Under the pieces are notes generated by a model. That model did no database searches, was not told the origin of the DNA, and saw nothing but the letters and a program-made list of their open reading frames with translations. Shown piece by piece: positions 24,949-33,762 of a stretch of 64,000 nt of DNA; within the stretch, counting starts at the first letter, position 1, and each line of letters opens with the position of its first letter. The DNA is taken from positions 8,370,001-8,434,000 of the forward strand of contig NZ_CP109031.1 of assembly GCF_036226925.1 (NCBI RefSeq), read 5' to 3'. The translations under genes and the position numbers were made by a program. The stretch comes from Streptomyces sp. NBC_00659 (GTDB lineage: Bacteria > Actinomycetota > Actinomycetes > Streptomycetales > Streptomycetaceae).

Positions 24949-26271
24949 ATGGCGGGGCGGAACGGACGGACAGTGCGTGACCTGCGACGGGGCAATCGCA
25001 CCGCCGTACTACAACGGTTGTATTTCGACGGGCCGATGAGCCGCTACGAGCTCGGCCCGGCGACCGGGCTGAGTTCCGGATCCATCAGCAACGTCGTCGC
25101 CGAACTCGTCGCCGACGGTCTCGTCGAGGAGGCCGGAAGCGTCGACTCCGACGGTGGCCGCCCCCGCACCCTGTTGCGTGTGGTGCCCGGAAGCGGCCAC
25201 ATGATCGGTGTGGACGTCGGCGAAACCCGCGTCCGTATCGAGCTGTTCGACCTGACCCTCACCGAACTCGCCCGCACCGAACATCCGTTGCAACGCCAGG
25301 GCTACGAGGCAGACCGGCCGCTCAGGGGCCGGGAGTACGACGTCGACGTCATCGTCGGCCACATCCGCGACGGCATCGCCGAGGTCCTCGCCGAGGCGGA
25401 CATCGCCCCCGAACAGCTCCTCGGCGTCGGCATAGGGGTGCCCGGCATCGTCGCCCGCACGCCCGAGCGCGGCGCGGTCGTGCACGGCCAGACCATCGGC
25501 TGGGACGCCGTCCCGCTGGAGTCCCTGCTCCGCTCCGCCTGCGAACTCCCCGACACCGTCCCGTACTTCGCGGACAACGGCGCCCGAACCCTCGGCCAGG
25601 CCGAGATGTGGTTCGGCGCCGGACGCGGTGCCCGCAACGCGGTGGTCGTCCTCTTCGGCTCCGGCGTGGGCGCCTCTCTCGTCACCGAGGACGTCGAGAA
25701 CGGCCGGTCCGTCGAGTGGGGGCATCTGACCGTGCGGGTCAGGGGCCGCCGCTGCCGCTGCGGCGCCCTCGGCTGCCTGGAGGCGTACGCGGGCGCCGAA
25801 GCGCTGCTGGACCGCTGGCGCGAGGAGGGCGGGCGGCCCCCGGAGGGCACGGACGAGGAGACCGCGCTCACCGCGATGCTCGCCGCCGCCTACCCGCCCG
25901 AGGGCACCGAGCCCGACCGCATCGCGCTCGCCGTCCTGGAGGAGACCGCCGAGTACCTCGGCGCCGGCCTCTCCGACCTGATCAACCTCTTCCAGCCCGA
26001 ACGCATCCTCATCGGCGGCTGGGCCGGCCTCCAGCTCGGCTCCCGCTTCCTGCCCGCCGTCCGCCGCTACGCCTCGTCGTACGCCCTGCGCTATCCCGCC
26101 CAGCACGTCACCGTGGACCTCGGGCGCCTCGGCCCCGACGCCGTCACGGTCGGCGCCGCGATCCTCCCGCTGGCCGACTTCTTCGCCCGCGGCGGCCGGC
26201 GCGCCGAACCCGCGCCGACCGGACCGTCCCCCGCCTGGCGCACGGCCCTGGAGGAACGGGCACCGCACTGA
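24949..26271 (+). CDS. ROK-family transcriptional regulator of the beta-glucoside operon
   Basis: 440 aa. N-terminal winged HTH (VLQRLYFDGPMSRYELGPATGLSSGSISNVVAELVADGLVEE) followed by the ROK sugar-kinase-like domain (GVDVGETRVRIELFDL, GVGIGVPGIV). The zinc motif CRCGALGCLE and an upstream His in EWGHL are intact. Divergence from a sugar ABC/GH1 operon makes repression of that operon the natural role, with a sugar inducer. GGAAGGGA precedes ATG 24949. Confidence 0.92.
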   Translation: MAGRNGRTVRDLRRGNRTAVLQRLYFDGPMSRYELGPATGLSSGSISNVVAELVADGLVEEAGSVDSDGGRPRTLLRVVPGSGHMIGVDVGETRVRIELFDLTLTELARTEHPLQRQGYEADRPLRGREYDVDVIVGHIRDGIAEVLAEADIAPEQLLGVGIGVPGIVARTPERGAVVHGQTIGWDAVPLESLLRSACELPDTVPYFADNGARTLGQAEMWFGAGRGARNAVVVLFGSGVGASLVTEDVENGRSVEWGHLTVRVRGRRCRCGALGCLEAYAGAEALLDRWREEGGRPPEGTDEETALTAMLAAAYPPEGTEPDRIALAVLEETAEYLGAGLSDLINLFQPERILIGGWAGLQLGSRFLPAVRRYASSYALRYPAQHVTVDLGRLGPDAVTVGAAILPLADFFARGGRRAEPAPTGPSPAWRTALEERAPH

Positions 26272-26368
26272 TCCCCTCCGCAGGCGACCGCGTTCGCATG
26301 ACCTCCGGGGTAATCGACCCCGTCGCCGCCTCCCGGAAGCATGAAGGGCACAGCGACTGCCCGAGGGC

Positions 26369-26421
26369 CTGTCTGGCAATTCCCGTCTGCCCTTCGGGCG
26401 ACGACGCGAATTGTCAGACAG
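26369..26421. promoter_or_regulatory. Long inverted repeat upstream of the alpha/beta-hydrolase gene
   Basis: CTGTCTGGCAATTC (26369-26382) and GAATTGTCAGACAG (26408-26421) pair at 13 of 14 positions. Between them GCCC-TTC-GGGC makes an inner hairpin. The TTGTCAGACA half resembles FCD-subfamily GntR operators. It is either an operator pair or a 5'-UTR cruciform; the start codon is at 26453. Confidence 0.7.
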
Positions 26422-26452
26422 ACCCTCGTACCACCGGATCCCGGGAGGACCC

Positions 26453-27286
26453 ATGCCGTACTTCGCGAGCCCCGTCGACGGTGCCCGGCTGCACTTCGTC
26501 GACTACGGCCCCGCCACCGGCCAGGTGGCCGTCTTCGTCAACAGCTCCTACTTCGGTACGGAGATGTGGGAGTACCAGATGCTGCCGCTCGCGGACGCCG
26601 GCTACCGGTGCGTCGGGTTCGACCGGCGCGGGCACGGCCGGTCCGAGGACGTCTGGGGAGGATTCGACCTCGACAGCCTCGCCGACGACGTCGACGGGCT
26701 GCTCCGGCACCTCGATCTGCGGGAGGTCACCCTGGTCGGACACTCCGTCGGGACCGCCGAGATCGTCCGTGCTCTGACCCGGCACGGGGTCGAGCGGGTG
26801 GCGAGGGTGGCGCTGGTCGCCGGTATGACACCGGGCCCCGTGCGGTCGGTGAACCATCCCGAGGGGGTCGACCCGGCACTCGTCGAGGCGGGCAACAAGG
26901 TGTTCCGCCACGACCGGGCCGCGTTCTTCGAGGACGGCGCCCACGCGTTCTTCGCCCTCGGCCTCCCCGGCAACGACCTCTCCGAGGCCTACGTGCGATC
27001 CATGATCGACCGCTGCCACGGCGCGACCGCCCGTGCCGGGGCCGCCCTCGGCGACCTCGTCGTCACCCTGGACGTCGCGCCCGAGCTCGCGAAGCTCGAC
27101 CTGCCCGCCCTCGTCGTGCACGGGACGCACGACGCGTCGGCACCGCTGGACCTGACCGGCCGCCGGGCCGCGGAACTGCTGCCCGACAGTACGTTCAAGG
27201 TCTACGAGAATGCCGGACACGGCCTGTTCGCCACGCACCGCGAACAACTTACCGCGGATCTACGGGAGTTCATGTCAGGCTCCTGA
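26453..27286 (+). CDS. Alpha/beta-hydrolase (non-haem chloroperoxidase-like)
   Basis: 277 aa, cytoplasmic. Strand-turn FDRRGHGRS, nucleophile elbow GHSVGTAE, Asp in VVHGTHDASAPL and His in ENAGHGLFATH give the Ser-Asp-His triad. The oxyanion region NSSYFGTEMWEYQ is near residue 25. Substrate unknown; similar proteins are annotated as esterases or perhydrolases. GGGAGG precedes ATG 26453. The stop is the first of four in-frame TGA codons in a 9-bp repeat. Confidence 0.87.
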   Translation: MPYFASPVDGARLHFVDYGPATGQVAVFVNSSYFGTEMWEYQMLPLADAGYRCVGFDRRGHGRSEDVWGGFDLDSLADDVDGLLRHLDLREVTLVGHSVGTAEIVRALTRHGVERVARVALVAGMTPGPVRSVNHPEGVDPALVEAGNKVFRHDRAAFFEDGAHAFFALGLPGNDLSEAYVRSMIDRCHGATARAGAALGDLVVTLDVAPELAKLDLPALVVHGTHDASAPLDLTGRRAAELLPDSTFKVYENAGHGLFATHREQLTADLREFMSGS

Positions 27287-27318
27287 TGCGGCTGATGCGG
27301 CTGATGCGGCTGATGCCC
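27283..27318 (+). repeat. Four 9-bp tandem repeats CTGATGCGG over the hydrolase stop codon
   Basis: Copies begin at 27283, 27292, 27301 and 27310 (the last ends in CCC). Because the unit is three codons long, each copy repeats the in-frame TGA that ends the hydrolase. This is probably a slippage product with no coding effect. It sits 7 bp from the end of the convergent SDR gene. Confidence 0.85.
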
Positions 27319-27325
27319 GCGTGGC

Positions 27326-28285
27326 TCAGCCGAAGGCGTTCACCCCGGTCAGTTCGGCCGACAACTCCCACAGCCGGGCAGCCTGTTCGGGGTCCGTCGC
27401 GTGGGCGCTCACGCCGGTCCGGGTGCCGTCCGCCGGGGCGGGCTCGGCGATGTCGCAGTCCTCGCAGTACACCCCGCCCATGCCGGCCAGTTGCGGTGAG
27501 GTCGCGGCCCACACCTGAGTGGCCGCTCCCTGCCGGGGCGTCTTGAAGCCCTCGGGGTTCAGCGGCGTGCCGTTCTCGTCGATCCAGCCGCGGTCGACCA
27601 TCTCCTGTTTGGGCAGGTGCCGTTGGAGCGGGGTGAGGATGCCGCCGGGGTGCAACGAGAAGGCCCGTACGCCGAAGTCCCGTCCCCTTCGGTCGAGTTC
27701 CACGGCGAACAGGACGTTCGCCGTCTTCGCCTGCCCGTAGGCCTCCCATTTGTCGTAGCCGGTCCGCCAGTGCACGTCGTCCCAGCGGATACCGGAGTAG
27801 TGGTGGCCCGCGGAGGACACGGAGACGACCCGCGCGCCGCCCGGCGCGATCGCGGGCCACAGCCGGTTGACCAGCGCGAAGTGACCGAGGTGATTGGTCG
27901 CGAACTGGGCTTCCCAGCCGGGGCCGACCCGCGTCTCCGGGCAGGCCATGATGCCGGCGCTGTCGATGACGATGTCGATGACGCGGCCCGAGGCGAGGAA
28001 CCGTTCGGCGAAGGCGCGCACGCTCTCCAGGTCGCCGAGATCCAGTTCGTCGGTCTCGGCGCCGTCGATGTCCGCCAGCGCCTCGCGCGCGGTCGCCGGG
28101 CGCCGTGCCGGGACCACGACGTGGGCGCCCGCCCCGGCCAGCGCCCGGGTCGTCTCCAGGCCGAGGCCCGAGTAGCCGCCCGTGACGAGCGCGAGCTTGC
28201 CGGAGAGGTCGATGCCCCGCAGGACGTCGTCCGCGGTGCTCCGGGCGCCGAATCCCGAACCGATCTTGTGCTGTGCAGTGCTCAT
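27326..28285 (-). CDS. SDR family oxidoreductase (retinol dehydrogenase-like)
   Basis: 319 aa. Cofactor motif VTGGYSGLGLETTRAL, SAGIMACPETRVG, VSVSSAGHH (catalytic Ser) and YGQAKTAN (YxxxK), then HPGGILTPLQ. The LGHFALVNRL region and length match the WW-oxidoreductase/retinol-dehydrogenase-like NADP SDRs. ATG 28285 lies 7 bp after the -10 hexamer of a MerR-type promoter, so the mRNA may be leaderless or nearly so. Likely part of a thiol, drug or aldehyde response, as is common for MerR-controlled SDRs (inference). Confidence 0.88.
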   Translation of the reverse strand: MSTAQHKIGSGFGARSTADDVLRGIDLSGKLALVTGGYSGLGLETTRALAGAGAHVVVPARRPATAREALADIDGAETDELDLGDLESVRAFAERFLASGRVIDIVIDSAGIMACPETRVGPGWEAQFATNHLGHFALVNRLWPAIAPGGARVVSVSSAGHHYSGIRWDDVHWRTGYDKWEAYGQAKTANVLFAVELDRRGRDFGVRAFSLHPGGILTPLQRHLPKQEMVDRGWIDENGTPLNPEGFKTPRQGAATQVWAATSPQLAGMGGVYCEDCDIAEPAPADGTRTGVSAHATDPEQAARLWELSAELTGVNAFG

Positions 28286-28292
28286 GCCTCGC

Positions 28293-28323
28293 ACGCTACG
28301 AATTCGAGCGGACTCGAAGTCAA
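28293..28323 (-). promoter_or_regulatory. MerR-type promoter with 19-bp spacer and embedded palindrome
   Basis: On the minus strand TTGACT (28318-28323) and TAGCGT (28293-28298) are separated by 19 bp, the over-long spacer characteristic of MerR-activated promoters. The spacer contains TTCGAGTCCGCTCGAA (28303-28318), a 6-4-6 inverted repeat. No merR gene is adjacent, so the activator acts from elsewhere. Confidence 0.8.
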
Positions 28324-28368
28324 GCGGACACGGCCGTTGCGGCGAGCGGACGGCCTGGGCAAAGGAAA

Positions 28369-28403
28369 GACCCCGACCGGACGGGGGAATCTCGGTCGGG
28401 GTC
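28369..28403 (-). terminator. Terminator of the PHP-domain gene
   Basis: On the minus strand GACCCCGACC and GGTCGGGGTC form a 10-bp stem followed by TTTCCTTT, the most intrinsic-terminator-like structure in the window. It lies about 180 bp after the PHP gene stop. The rest of 28404-28586 shows no gene I can support. Confidence 0.75.
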
Positions 28404-28586
28404 GTCTGTGGGGGCACAGATGGCGGTCGCCTCGCGGCGAAACACTCCGCAGGGCTTCAGCCGGACGATCGTCCCTGCGGGCTGAGGTGAGGCCCGGGGA
28501 CGCTGTCCCATCCGCACCCACGGCTTGTTCAACGGGTAACTACCTGTGGGTGTTCCCCGGAACGGGGCCGTCGGCGGTGACGTGTG

Positions 28587-29606
28587 TCACGGTGTCTCGT
28601 GGGTCCGGGTCCAGGCGAGCAGGTCCTCCAGCGTCCATGTGGTGACGACCCGCTCCGGCGGCACCCCGCACTCCTCGGCCCGCGCGCACCCGTAGATCTG
28701 CCAGTCCAGCTGTCCGGGAGCGTGCGCGTCGGTGTCCAGGGAGAACAGGACACCCGCCCCGACCGCCTGGCGCAGCAGCCGGCGCGGCGGATCGAGGCGT
28801 TCCGGACGGCTGTTGATCTCGACGGCCGTGCCGGTCTCCGCGCAGGCCGCGAAGACGGCTTCCGCGTCGAACGCGGACTCGGGACGGCCGCGGCCCGAGA
28901 TCAGCCGGCCGGTGCAGTGGCCGAGGACGTCCGCGTGCGGATTGCGCACGGCGGCGACCATACGGCGGGTCATCGGCCCCGCTTCCATCCGCAGCTTGGA
29001 GTGCACGGACACGACCACCACGTCCAGCAGCTCCAGCAACTCCGTCTCCTGGTCGAGCGATCCGTCGTCGAGGATGTCGCACTCGATGCCGGTGAGCAGC
29101 CGGAAGGGCGCCCAGCGTTCGTTGAGGGCGGCGACGACCGCCAGTTGCCCGCGCAGCCGCTCCGGCGACAGGCCGTTCGCCACGGTCAGCCCGGGCGAGT
29201 GGTCCGTGAGCACCGCCCACGCGTGGCCGAGCCGTGCCGCGGTGCGCCCCATCTCCTCGATCGGGCTGCCGCCGTCGGACCAGTCGGAGTGCAGATGGCA
29301 GTCCCCGCGCAGCAGTTCCCGCAGACCCGCGCCGCCCTCGGCGAGCGGCCCGGCGGCCTCCCGCTCCACCTTCTCCAGGTAGCCCGGCACCTCGCCGGCC
29401 AGTGCCTCCCGCACCACCTGCGCGGTCTTCGGGCCGATGCCCTTGAGCGATTCCAGTGTCCCGGTCGCCGCGCGCTCGCGGACCTCGTCGGCCGGCAGCC
29501 CGGCGAGCAGGCCTTGCGCGGTACGAAAGGCCCGTACGCGATAGGTGGGCGCCAGACTCCGCTCCAGCAGGAACGCGATCCGGTCCAGGGCCTCGACGGG
29601 GTCCAT
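28587..29606 (-). CDS. PHP-domain phosphoesterase with N-terminal HhH (PolX-like)
   Basis: 339 aa. Residues 1-95 resemble the HhH DNA-binding part of family X polymerases (LAPTYRVRAFRTAQGLLAGLP, LESLKGIGPKTAQVV). Residues 105-335 form a PHP metal-dependent phosphoesterase: CHLHSDWSDGG, TDHSPG, GIECDI, VVSVHSK, LGHCTGR, EINSRPER and DTDAH, with all metal ligands present. No polymerase palm is seen, so this is the PHP part only, possibly a DNA-end-processing or nucleotide phosphoesterase. ATG 29606 is chosen over GTG 29612 because GGAGG is 7 bp before it. Confidence 0.86.
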   Translation of the reverse strand: MDPVEALDRIAFLLERSLAPTYRVRAFRTAQGLLAGLPADEVRERAATGTLESLKGIGPKTAQVVREALAGEVPGYLEKVEREAAGPLAEGGAGLRELLRGDCHLHSDWSDGGSPIEEMGRTAARLGHAWAVLTDHSPGLTVANGLSPERLRGQLAVVAALNERWAPFRLLTGIECDILDDGSLDQETELLELLDVVVVSVHSKLRMEAGPMTRRMVAAVRNPHADVLGHCTGRLISGRGRPESAFDAEAVFAACAETGTAVEINSRPERLDPPRRLLRQAVGAGVLFSLDTDAHAPGQLDWQIYGCARAEECGVPPERVVTTWTLEDLLAWTRTHETP

Positions 29607-29859
29607 CGGCACTCCTCCCTGCGGTCGCGACGGCCGCCGAACGCTCTCCCCAGCGTTGCCCAGCCGTCGGCGGACCGCACGGCGGACGTCCGGTGCGAGG
29701 GTGGTGCCGGGTTTCCGGACGTGGGGGCGGGCACGTCACCCGACCGGGCGAACGCGTCGATGTCCGCTGCCGCGCCCCTGCCGGGCGGCACGGGCCGGAC
29801 GCTCCTGGTGCTCCACCACTGACCAGCGGGAACAGCGGGAATCGCTTTACGCTCTAGTC

Positions 29860-30096
29860 ATGACCGAAAGCGCGAGCCCTCACATCTCCCACCCGCGGAT
29901 CATGGTGCTCGGGGTGCAGCCGGGCACGCCGCCGTTCCGGATCATGGAGATCGACGGCGAGATGGTGGGCGAGGCGAAGGCGATCACAGATGTCCTGGAG
30001 TACGCGGCCGCGTACGGCATCACGGTCCACGATCTGGACGACCCCGAAGTGGTCCGCTGGGTGGGCGGCGACAAACTCACCTGGCATCCCGGCTGA
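29860..30096 (+). CDS. Small conserved hypothetical protein
   Basis: 78 aa, soluble. Sequence blocks SHPRIMVLGVQPGTPPFRIMEIDGE, GEAKAITDVLEYAAAYGITVHDLDDPEVVRWVGG suggest a compact alpha-beta fold. I recognise it only as a streptomycete conserved protein. No Shine-Dalgarno is obvious, and TTTACGCTCTAG immediately upstream could be a -10 region of a leaderless mRNA. It is convergent with the SDR gene across a strong terminator. Confidence 0.75.
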   Translation: MTESASPHISHPRIMVLGVQPGTPPFRIMEIDGEMVGEAKAITDVLEYAAAYGITVHDLDDPEVVRWVGGDKLTWHPG

Positions 30097-30124
30097 CGCG
30101 GTTCGGGCCCGGAACCCCGTCGCA

Positions 30125-30166
30125 GCGTGACCCCGCGCCGGGCTCCGGCCCGGCGCGGGGTCACGC
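30125..30166. terminator. Bidirectional hairpin terminator
   Basis: Perfect 18-bp arms (30125-30142 and 30149-30166) around a CTCCGG loop, between the convergent small-protein and SDR genes. The outer part is GCGTGACCCCGC. No T-tract is present. Confidence 0.88.
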
Positions 30167-30183
30167 GGTCTCGTACGGTGTGG

Positions 30184-31023
30184 TCAGCCGCCGGTGGCGA
30201 AGCCGGGGAAGAGGGTCATCCCGCCGTCGACGAACAGGGTCGTGCCGACCACGTAGTCCATGAGGTCGGAGGCCAGGACCGTCACCGCGTCGGCGATGTC
30301 CTCGGGCTCGCCGACCCGCCGGTAGGGGATCAGCTTGAGCAGGTCCGCCTCGGCCTCGGGGGTCTCCCAGGCGCTGCGGTTGATCGGGGTCTTGATGGCG
30401 CCGGGCGCGACGGCGTTGACCCGGATTCCGTGCGGGCCGAGTTCCTGGGCCAGCGTCTGCATGAGCATGAGGACACCGCCCTTGGACGCGGCGTAGTTCA
30501 GGTGACCGGACCACGGGATGATCTGGTGCACGGAACTCATGCAGACGATCTTTCCGGCGGAACGGGAGACCTCCGGCACGACACCGCGCCGCAGGAACTC
30601 CTTCGTCGCCTCCCTGGCACACAGGAACTGGCCGGTGAGGTTCACGTCGATGACCTTGTGCCACTTCTCGAGGGTCATCTCCGTCACCGGCGCGTCCCGT
30701 TGCAGGCCGGCGTTGGCCACCAGAACGTCGATCGTGCCGAACTCCTCCAGCATGCGTGCGAACATGCCGACGACCTGACCCTCGTCGGACACGTCCGCCT
30801 CGTGGGCGAAGGCCCGCACGCCGAAACCCTGGATCTGCCGGACCACGTCCTCCGCGGCCTCCTGTCCGGCGACGTAGTTGACGACGACGTCGGCGCCCGC
30901 CCGGCCGAGCGCGACCGCCGTCGCCAGTCCGATGCCGGAGTTCGCCCCGGTCACCAGGGCTTTCTGGCCCCGCAGCAACGGCAGTGCCGCGAGCTGCGCT
31001 TTGACGTCCACATCTGAGGTCAC
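30184..31023 (-). CDS. SDR oxidoreductase (glucose 1-dehydrogenase-like)
   Basis: 279 aa classical SDR: VTGANSGIGLATAVAL, NAGLQ, CMSSVHQIIPWSG (catalytic Ser), YAASKGGV (YxxxK) and PYRRVGEPEDIADAV near the C-terminus. This is the pattern of NAD(P)-dependent glucose 1-dehydrogenase or 3-oxoacyl reductase types. GTG 31023 is preferred over an upstream GTG because GGGAG precedes it by 7 bp. The cyd genes follow on the same strand but are well separated. Confidence 0.88.
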   Translation of the reverse strand: MTSDVDVKAQLAALPLLRGQKALVTGANSGIGLATAVALGRAGADVVVNYVAGQEAAEDVVRQIQGFGVRAFAHEADVSDEGQVVGMFARMLEEFGTIDVLVANAGLQRDAPVTEMTLEKWHKVIDVNLTGQFLCAREATKEFLRRGVVPEVSRSAGKIVCMSSVHQIIPWSGHLNYAASKGGVLMLMQTLAQELGPHGIRVNAVAPGAIKTPINRSAWETPEAEADLLKLIPYRRVGEPEDIADAVTVLASDLMDYVVGTTLFVDGGMTLFPGFATGG

Positions 31024-31210
31024 TGCCGTCTCCCGTCGCCCGCCGAACTTCGGCACCGGGGCACAACATTCCTCGGCCCTCGGCGCGTACGCGGGCCGAC
31101 GGGTCGCCCCACCCGCCCATTCGGGCGGAGATGCCCCTCCAACGGCTCAGCGCGGGCTCGGTCAGGCCTGGTCCGGCATCCCCCGCTCTCGTGGGCGCCC
31201 GAGGTCGCCG

Positions 31211-32251
31211 TCATCCTTCGGGCAGGGCCGTCGGCGCCGCGGCAGGCCCTCCGGCGGCGGGGAACCGGTCGGAGGAGATCCGCTGCCGGAAGACGTGGTA
31301 GGTCCAGCCCTGGTAGCAGAGGACGACGGGGAGCAGGACGAGGGCGACCACGGTCATGACCTTGAGCGCGTAGGGGCCGGACGCGGTGTTGTGGACGGTC
31401 AGGTCGAAGGCGCTGCCCGTGCTGGAGACCATCACCCTGGGATAGAGCTCGGTGAAGAGCGACGCCACGGTTCCGGCGATCGCGAAAGCGGTGGCACAGA
31501 ACGCCCAGCCGTCGTGGCCGCCGCTGATCAGCCAGGCCGCGGCGGCGACGGCGACGACGGTGGCGAGTTCGGTGAGGTTGAGGAGGACGCCGCCGCTCGC
31601 GAGGGAGCGGGTCCAGAAGACGTAGGCGAGGACCACCAGACCGGCGGGCAGGACGGTGAGCCGCGCCAGTCGGCGGGCCCTCTCGCGGATGTCCCCGCTG
31701 GTCTTCAGCGAGAGGAAGGTCGCACCGTGCAGGAGGCAGAGCACGGTGAGAGTGATCCCGGTGAAGACGCCGTAGCCGGTGAACAGGTCGGCGAAGGTGC
31801 CCGTGTACTCCTGGCCGTGGCCGATGGGCACGCCGTGCAGCAGGTCACCGAGGGCGATGCCGAGCACCAGGGGCACGGTCACGCTGCTCGCGGTCAGCAG
31901 GACGGTCCAGTTCCGTCGCCATCGCGCGCTGTCGACGCGGCCGCGGTACTCGATGGCGATGCCGCGGACGATGAGTCCGGCCAGAAGGAGCACGAGAGCG
32001 AGATAGAAGCCGGAGAACAGGGTGGCGTACCAGCCCGGGAAGGCGGCGAACATCGCGGCGCCGGCGGTGACCAGCCAGACCTCGTTGCCGTCCCATACCG
32101 GTCCGATGGTGTGCAGCACGGCCTGGCGGCGCGATTCGTCGCGGGAGAGCAGTCCGTGGAGCATGCCGACCCCGAGGTCGAAGCCCTCCAGGACGAAGAA
32201 GCCCGTCCACAGCACGGTGACGAGGATGAACCAGAGGGTGGTGAATGCCAT
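31211..32251 (-). CDS. cydB: Cytochrome bd oxidase subunit II
   Basis: 346 aa, about eight to nine transmembrane helices. N-terminus FTTLWFILVTVLWTGFFVLEGFDLGVGML and GPVWDGNEVWLVTAGAAMFAAFPGWYA are family signatures. It pairs with CydA to form the quinol-oxidising, O2-reducing bd oxidase of high oxygen affinity in the cytoplasmic membrane. It starts 26 bp after cydA. The cydCD exporter genes are not in the window. Its place beside the hypoxia-type island fits a low-oxygen role. Confidence 0.95.
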   Translation of the reverse strand: MAFTTLWFILVTVLWTGFFVLEGFDLGVGMLHGLLSRDESRRQAVLHTIGPVWDGNEVWLVTAGAAMFAAFPGWYATLFSGFYLALVLLLAGLIVRGIAIEYRGRVDSARWRRNWTVLLTASSVTVPLVLGIALGDLLHGVPIGHGQEYTGTFADLFTGYGVFTGITLTVLCLLHGATFLSLKTSGDIRERARRLARLTVLPAGLVVLAYVFWTRSLASGGVLLNLTELATVVAVAAAAWLISGGHDGWAFCATAFAIAGTVASLFTELYPRVMVSSTGSAFDLTVHNTASGPYALKVMTVVALVLLPVVLCYQGWTYHVFRQRISSDRFPAAGGPAAAPTALPEG

Positions 32252-32277
32252 CGCGGGCCTTCCGGCGGCTCGGGACC

Positions 32278-33762
32278 TCAGTAGGTCATCTCGGATGCGG
32301 GCTGGTCGTCCTGGTGCAGGGGGCCGGTGCCCTTGCGCGTGTGGCGTGTCATCAGCACGGCGGCGATCACGGCCATCGCGGCGTAGAGGAGGAAGAAGGC
32401 CACGATGCTGATGGCGACCTCGGTGGTGCTGACGGAGGAGGAGACCCCGTTCTTCGTCAACTGGATGCCCTGCACGATCCAGGGCTGGCGTCCGTTCTCG
32501 GTGAGGAGCCAGCCTGAGGTGTTGATGAGGAACGGCAGCACCACGGCCCACACCGCCGCGGTCAGGAACCAGCGTGAGCGCGTGAGCCGTTCGCGCCGCA
32601 GCAGCCACAGACCCCACACTCCGAGGAGGAGGGCGAGCGAGGCGAGGTAGGCCATGACGCGCATCGCCCAGTACTGGATGAAGACGTTGGGCACGTAGTC
32701 GCCCGGACCGTAGGCCTGCTGGTACTGGCTGTTGACCTCGTTGAGGCCGAGGACCTTGCCGTTCCAGTGGTTGGTGGCGAGCAGGGAGAGCAGGTGGGGG
32801 ATCTCCAGGACCTTGGTGGGCGTCTGGTCGTTGTTGCCGCCGCCGATCTGGAAGAGGGAGAAGGAGCAGGGCTGGCAGGTCTCCCACTGCGCCTCGGCCG
32901 CCGCGATCTTCATCGGCTGGTACTTGCCCTCGGTCACGCCGAGTTCGCTGCCGACGAGCATGTTGAACATCAGGGCCGGCACGAGGATGAACAGCGACAG
33001 GCGCGCTGACAGCCGGAACCCCGAGGCCGCCTCCTTCGCGGCGTCCGGGGCGCCCTCGTCCTGAACCTCGGCCTGGACCTCAGCCCCGACCGGGGTGGCC
33101 TTGTCGCCCTCGACGCTGCCCTTGTCCTCGCGGAGGACCTTGCGCAGATGCCAGGCGGACACGGAGAGCATGACCATCGAGCCGGTGACCAGCGCGGCCA
33201 GCAGTACGTGCAGGTAGCCGCGAAGGAAGACGGGGTTGGTGAACAGGGCCCAGACGTCGTCGAGCTGCGGGCGGCCGGTGGACGGGTCGACCTTGTAGCC
33301 GACCGGGTGCTGCATCCACGAGTTCGCGGCCATGATGAACAGCGCCGACAGTGCGCTGCCGGCCGCCACCGCCCAGATGGTCGCCAGGTGGACGCGCTTG
33401 GACAGTTTGTCCCAGCCGAAGATCCACAGGCCGAGGAACGTCGACTCCAGGAAGAACGCGGCGAGGCCTTCCATCGCCAGGGGCGCTCCGAACACGTCAC
33501 CGACCGTGCGGGAGTAGCCCGACCAGTCCATACCGAACTGGAACTCCTGGACCAGACCGGTCACCACGCCGACGGCGACGTTGATCACCAGCAGGGTCCC
33601 GAAGAACCGTGTCAGCCGCAGGTACGCGACCTTCCCTCCCCGGTACCAGGCCGTCTGGAGCAGGGCCGTCAGCAGGCTCAGCCCGATGGTCACCGGGACG
33701 AACAGGAAGTGGTAGATCGACGTCATCGCGAACTGCAGCCGCGCCAAGTCCAGCTGGCTCAT
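32278..33762 (-). CDS. cydA: Cytochrome bd oxidase subunit I
   Basis: 494 aa membrane protein. LARLQFAMTSIYHFLFVPVTIGLS contains the N-terminal haem His, and GRQPWIVQG is the conserved periplasmic-side motif near the quinol site. Transmembrane segments run through the protein, with a polar insert at 210-245. First gene of the cydAB pair. In the upstream 33763-34224 gap I saw neither a full Rex operator nor a GGGCCGNNCGGCCC box. Confidence 0.95.
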   Translation of the reverse strand: MSQLDLARLQFAMTSIYHFLFVPVTIGLSLLTALLQTAWYRGGKVAYLRLTRFFGTLLVINVAVGVVTGLVQEFQFGMDWSGYSRTVGDVFGAPLAMEGLAAFFLESTFLGLWIFGWDKLSKRVHLATIWAVAAGSALSALFIMAANSWMQHPVGYKVDPSTGRPQLDDVWALFTNPVFLRGYLHVLLAALVTGSMVMLSVSAWHLRKVLREDKGSVEGDKATPVGAEVQAEVQDEGAPDAAKEAASGFRLSARLSLFILVPALMFNMLVGSELGVTEGKYQPMKIAAAEAQWETCQPCSFSLFQIGGGNNDQTPTKVLEIPHLLSLLATNHWNGKVLGLNEVNSQYQQAYGPGDYVPNVFIQYWAMRVMAYLASLALLLGVWGLWLLRRERLTRSRWFLTAAVWAVVLPFLINTSGWLLTENGRQPWIVQGIQLTKNGVSSSVSTTEVAISIVAFFLLYAAMAVIAAVLMTRHTRKGTGPLHQDDQPASEMTY

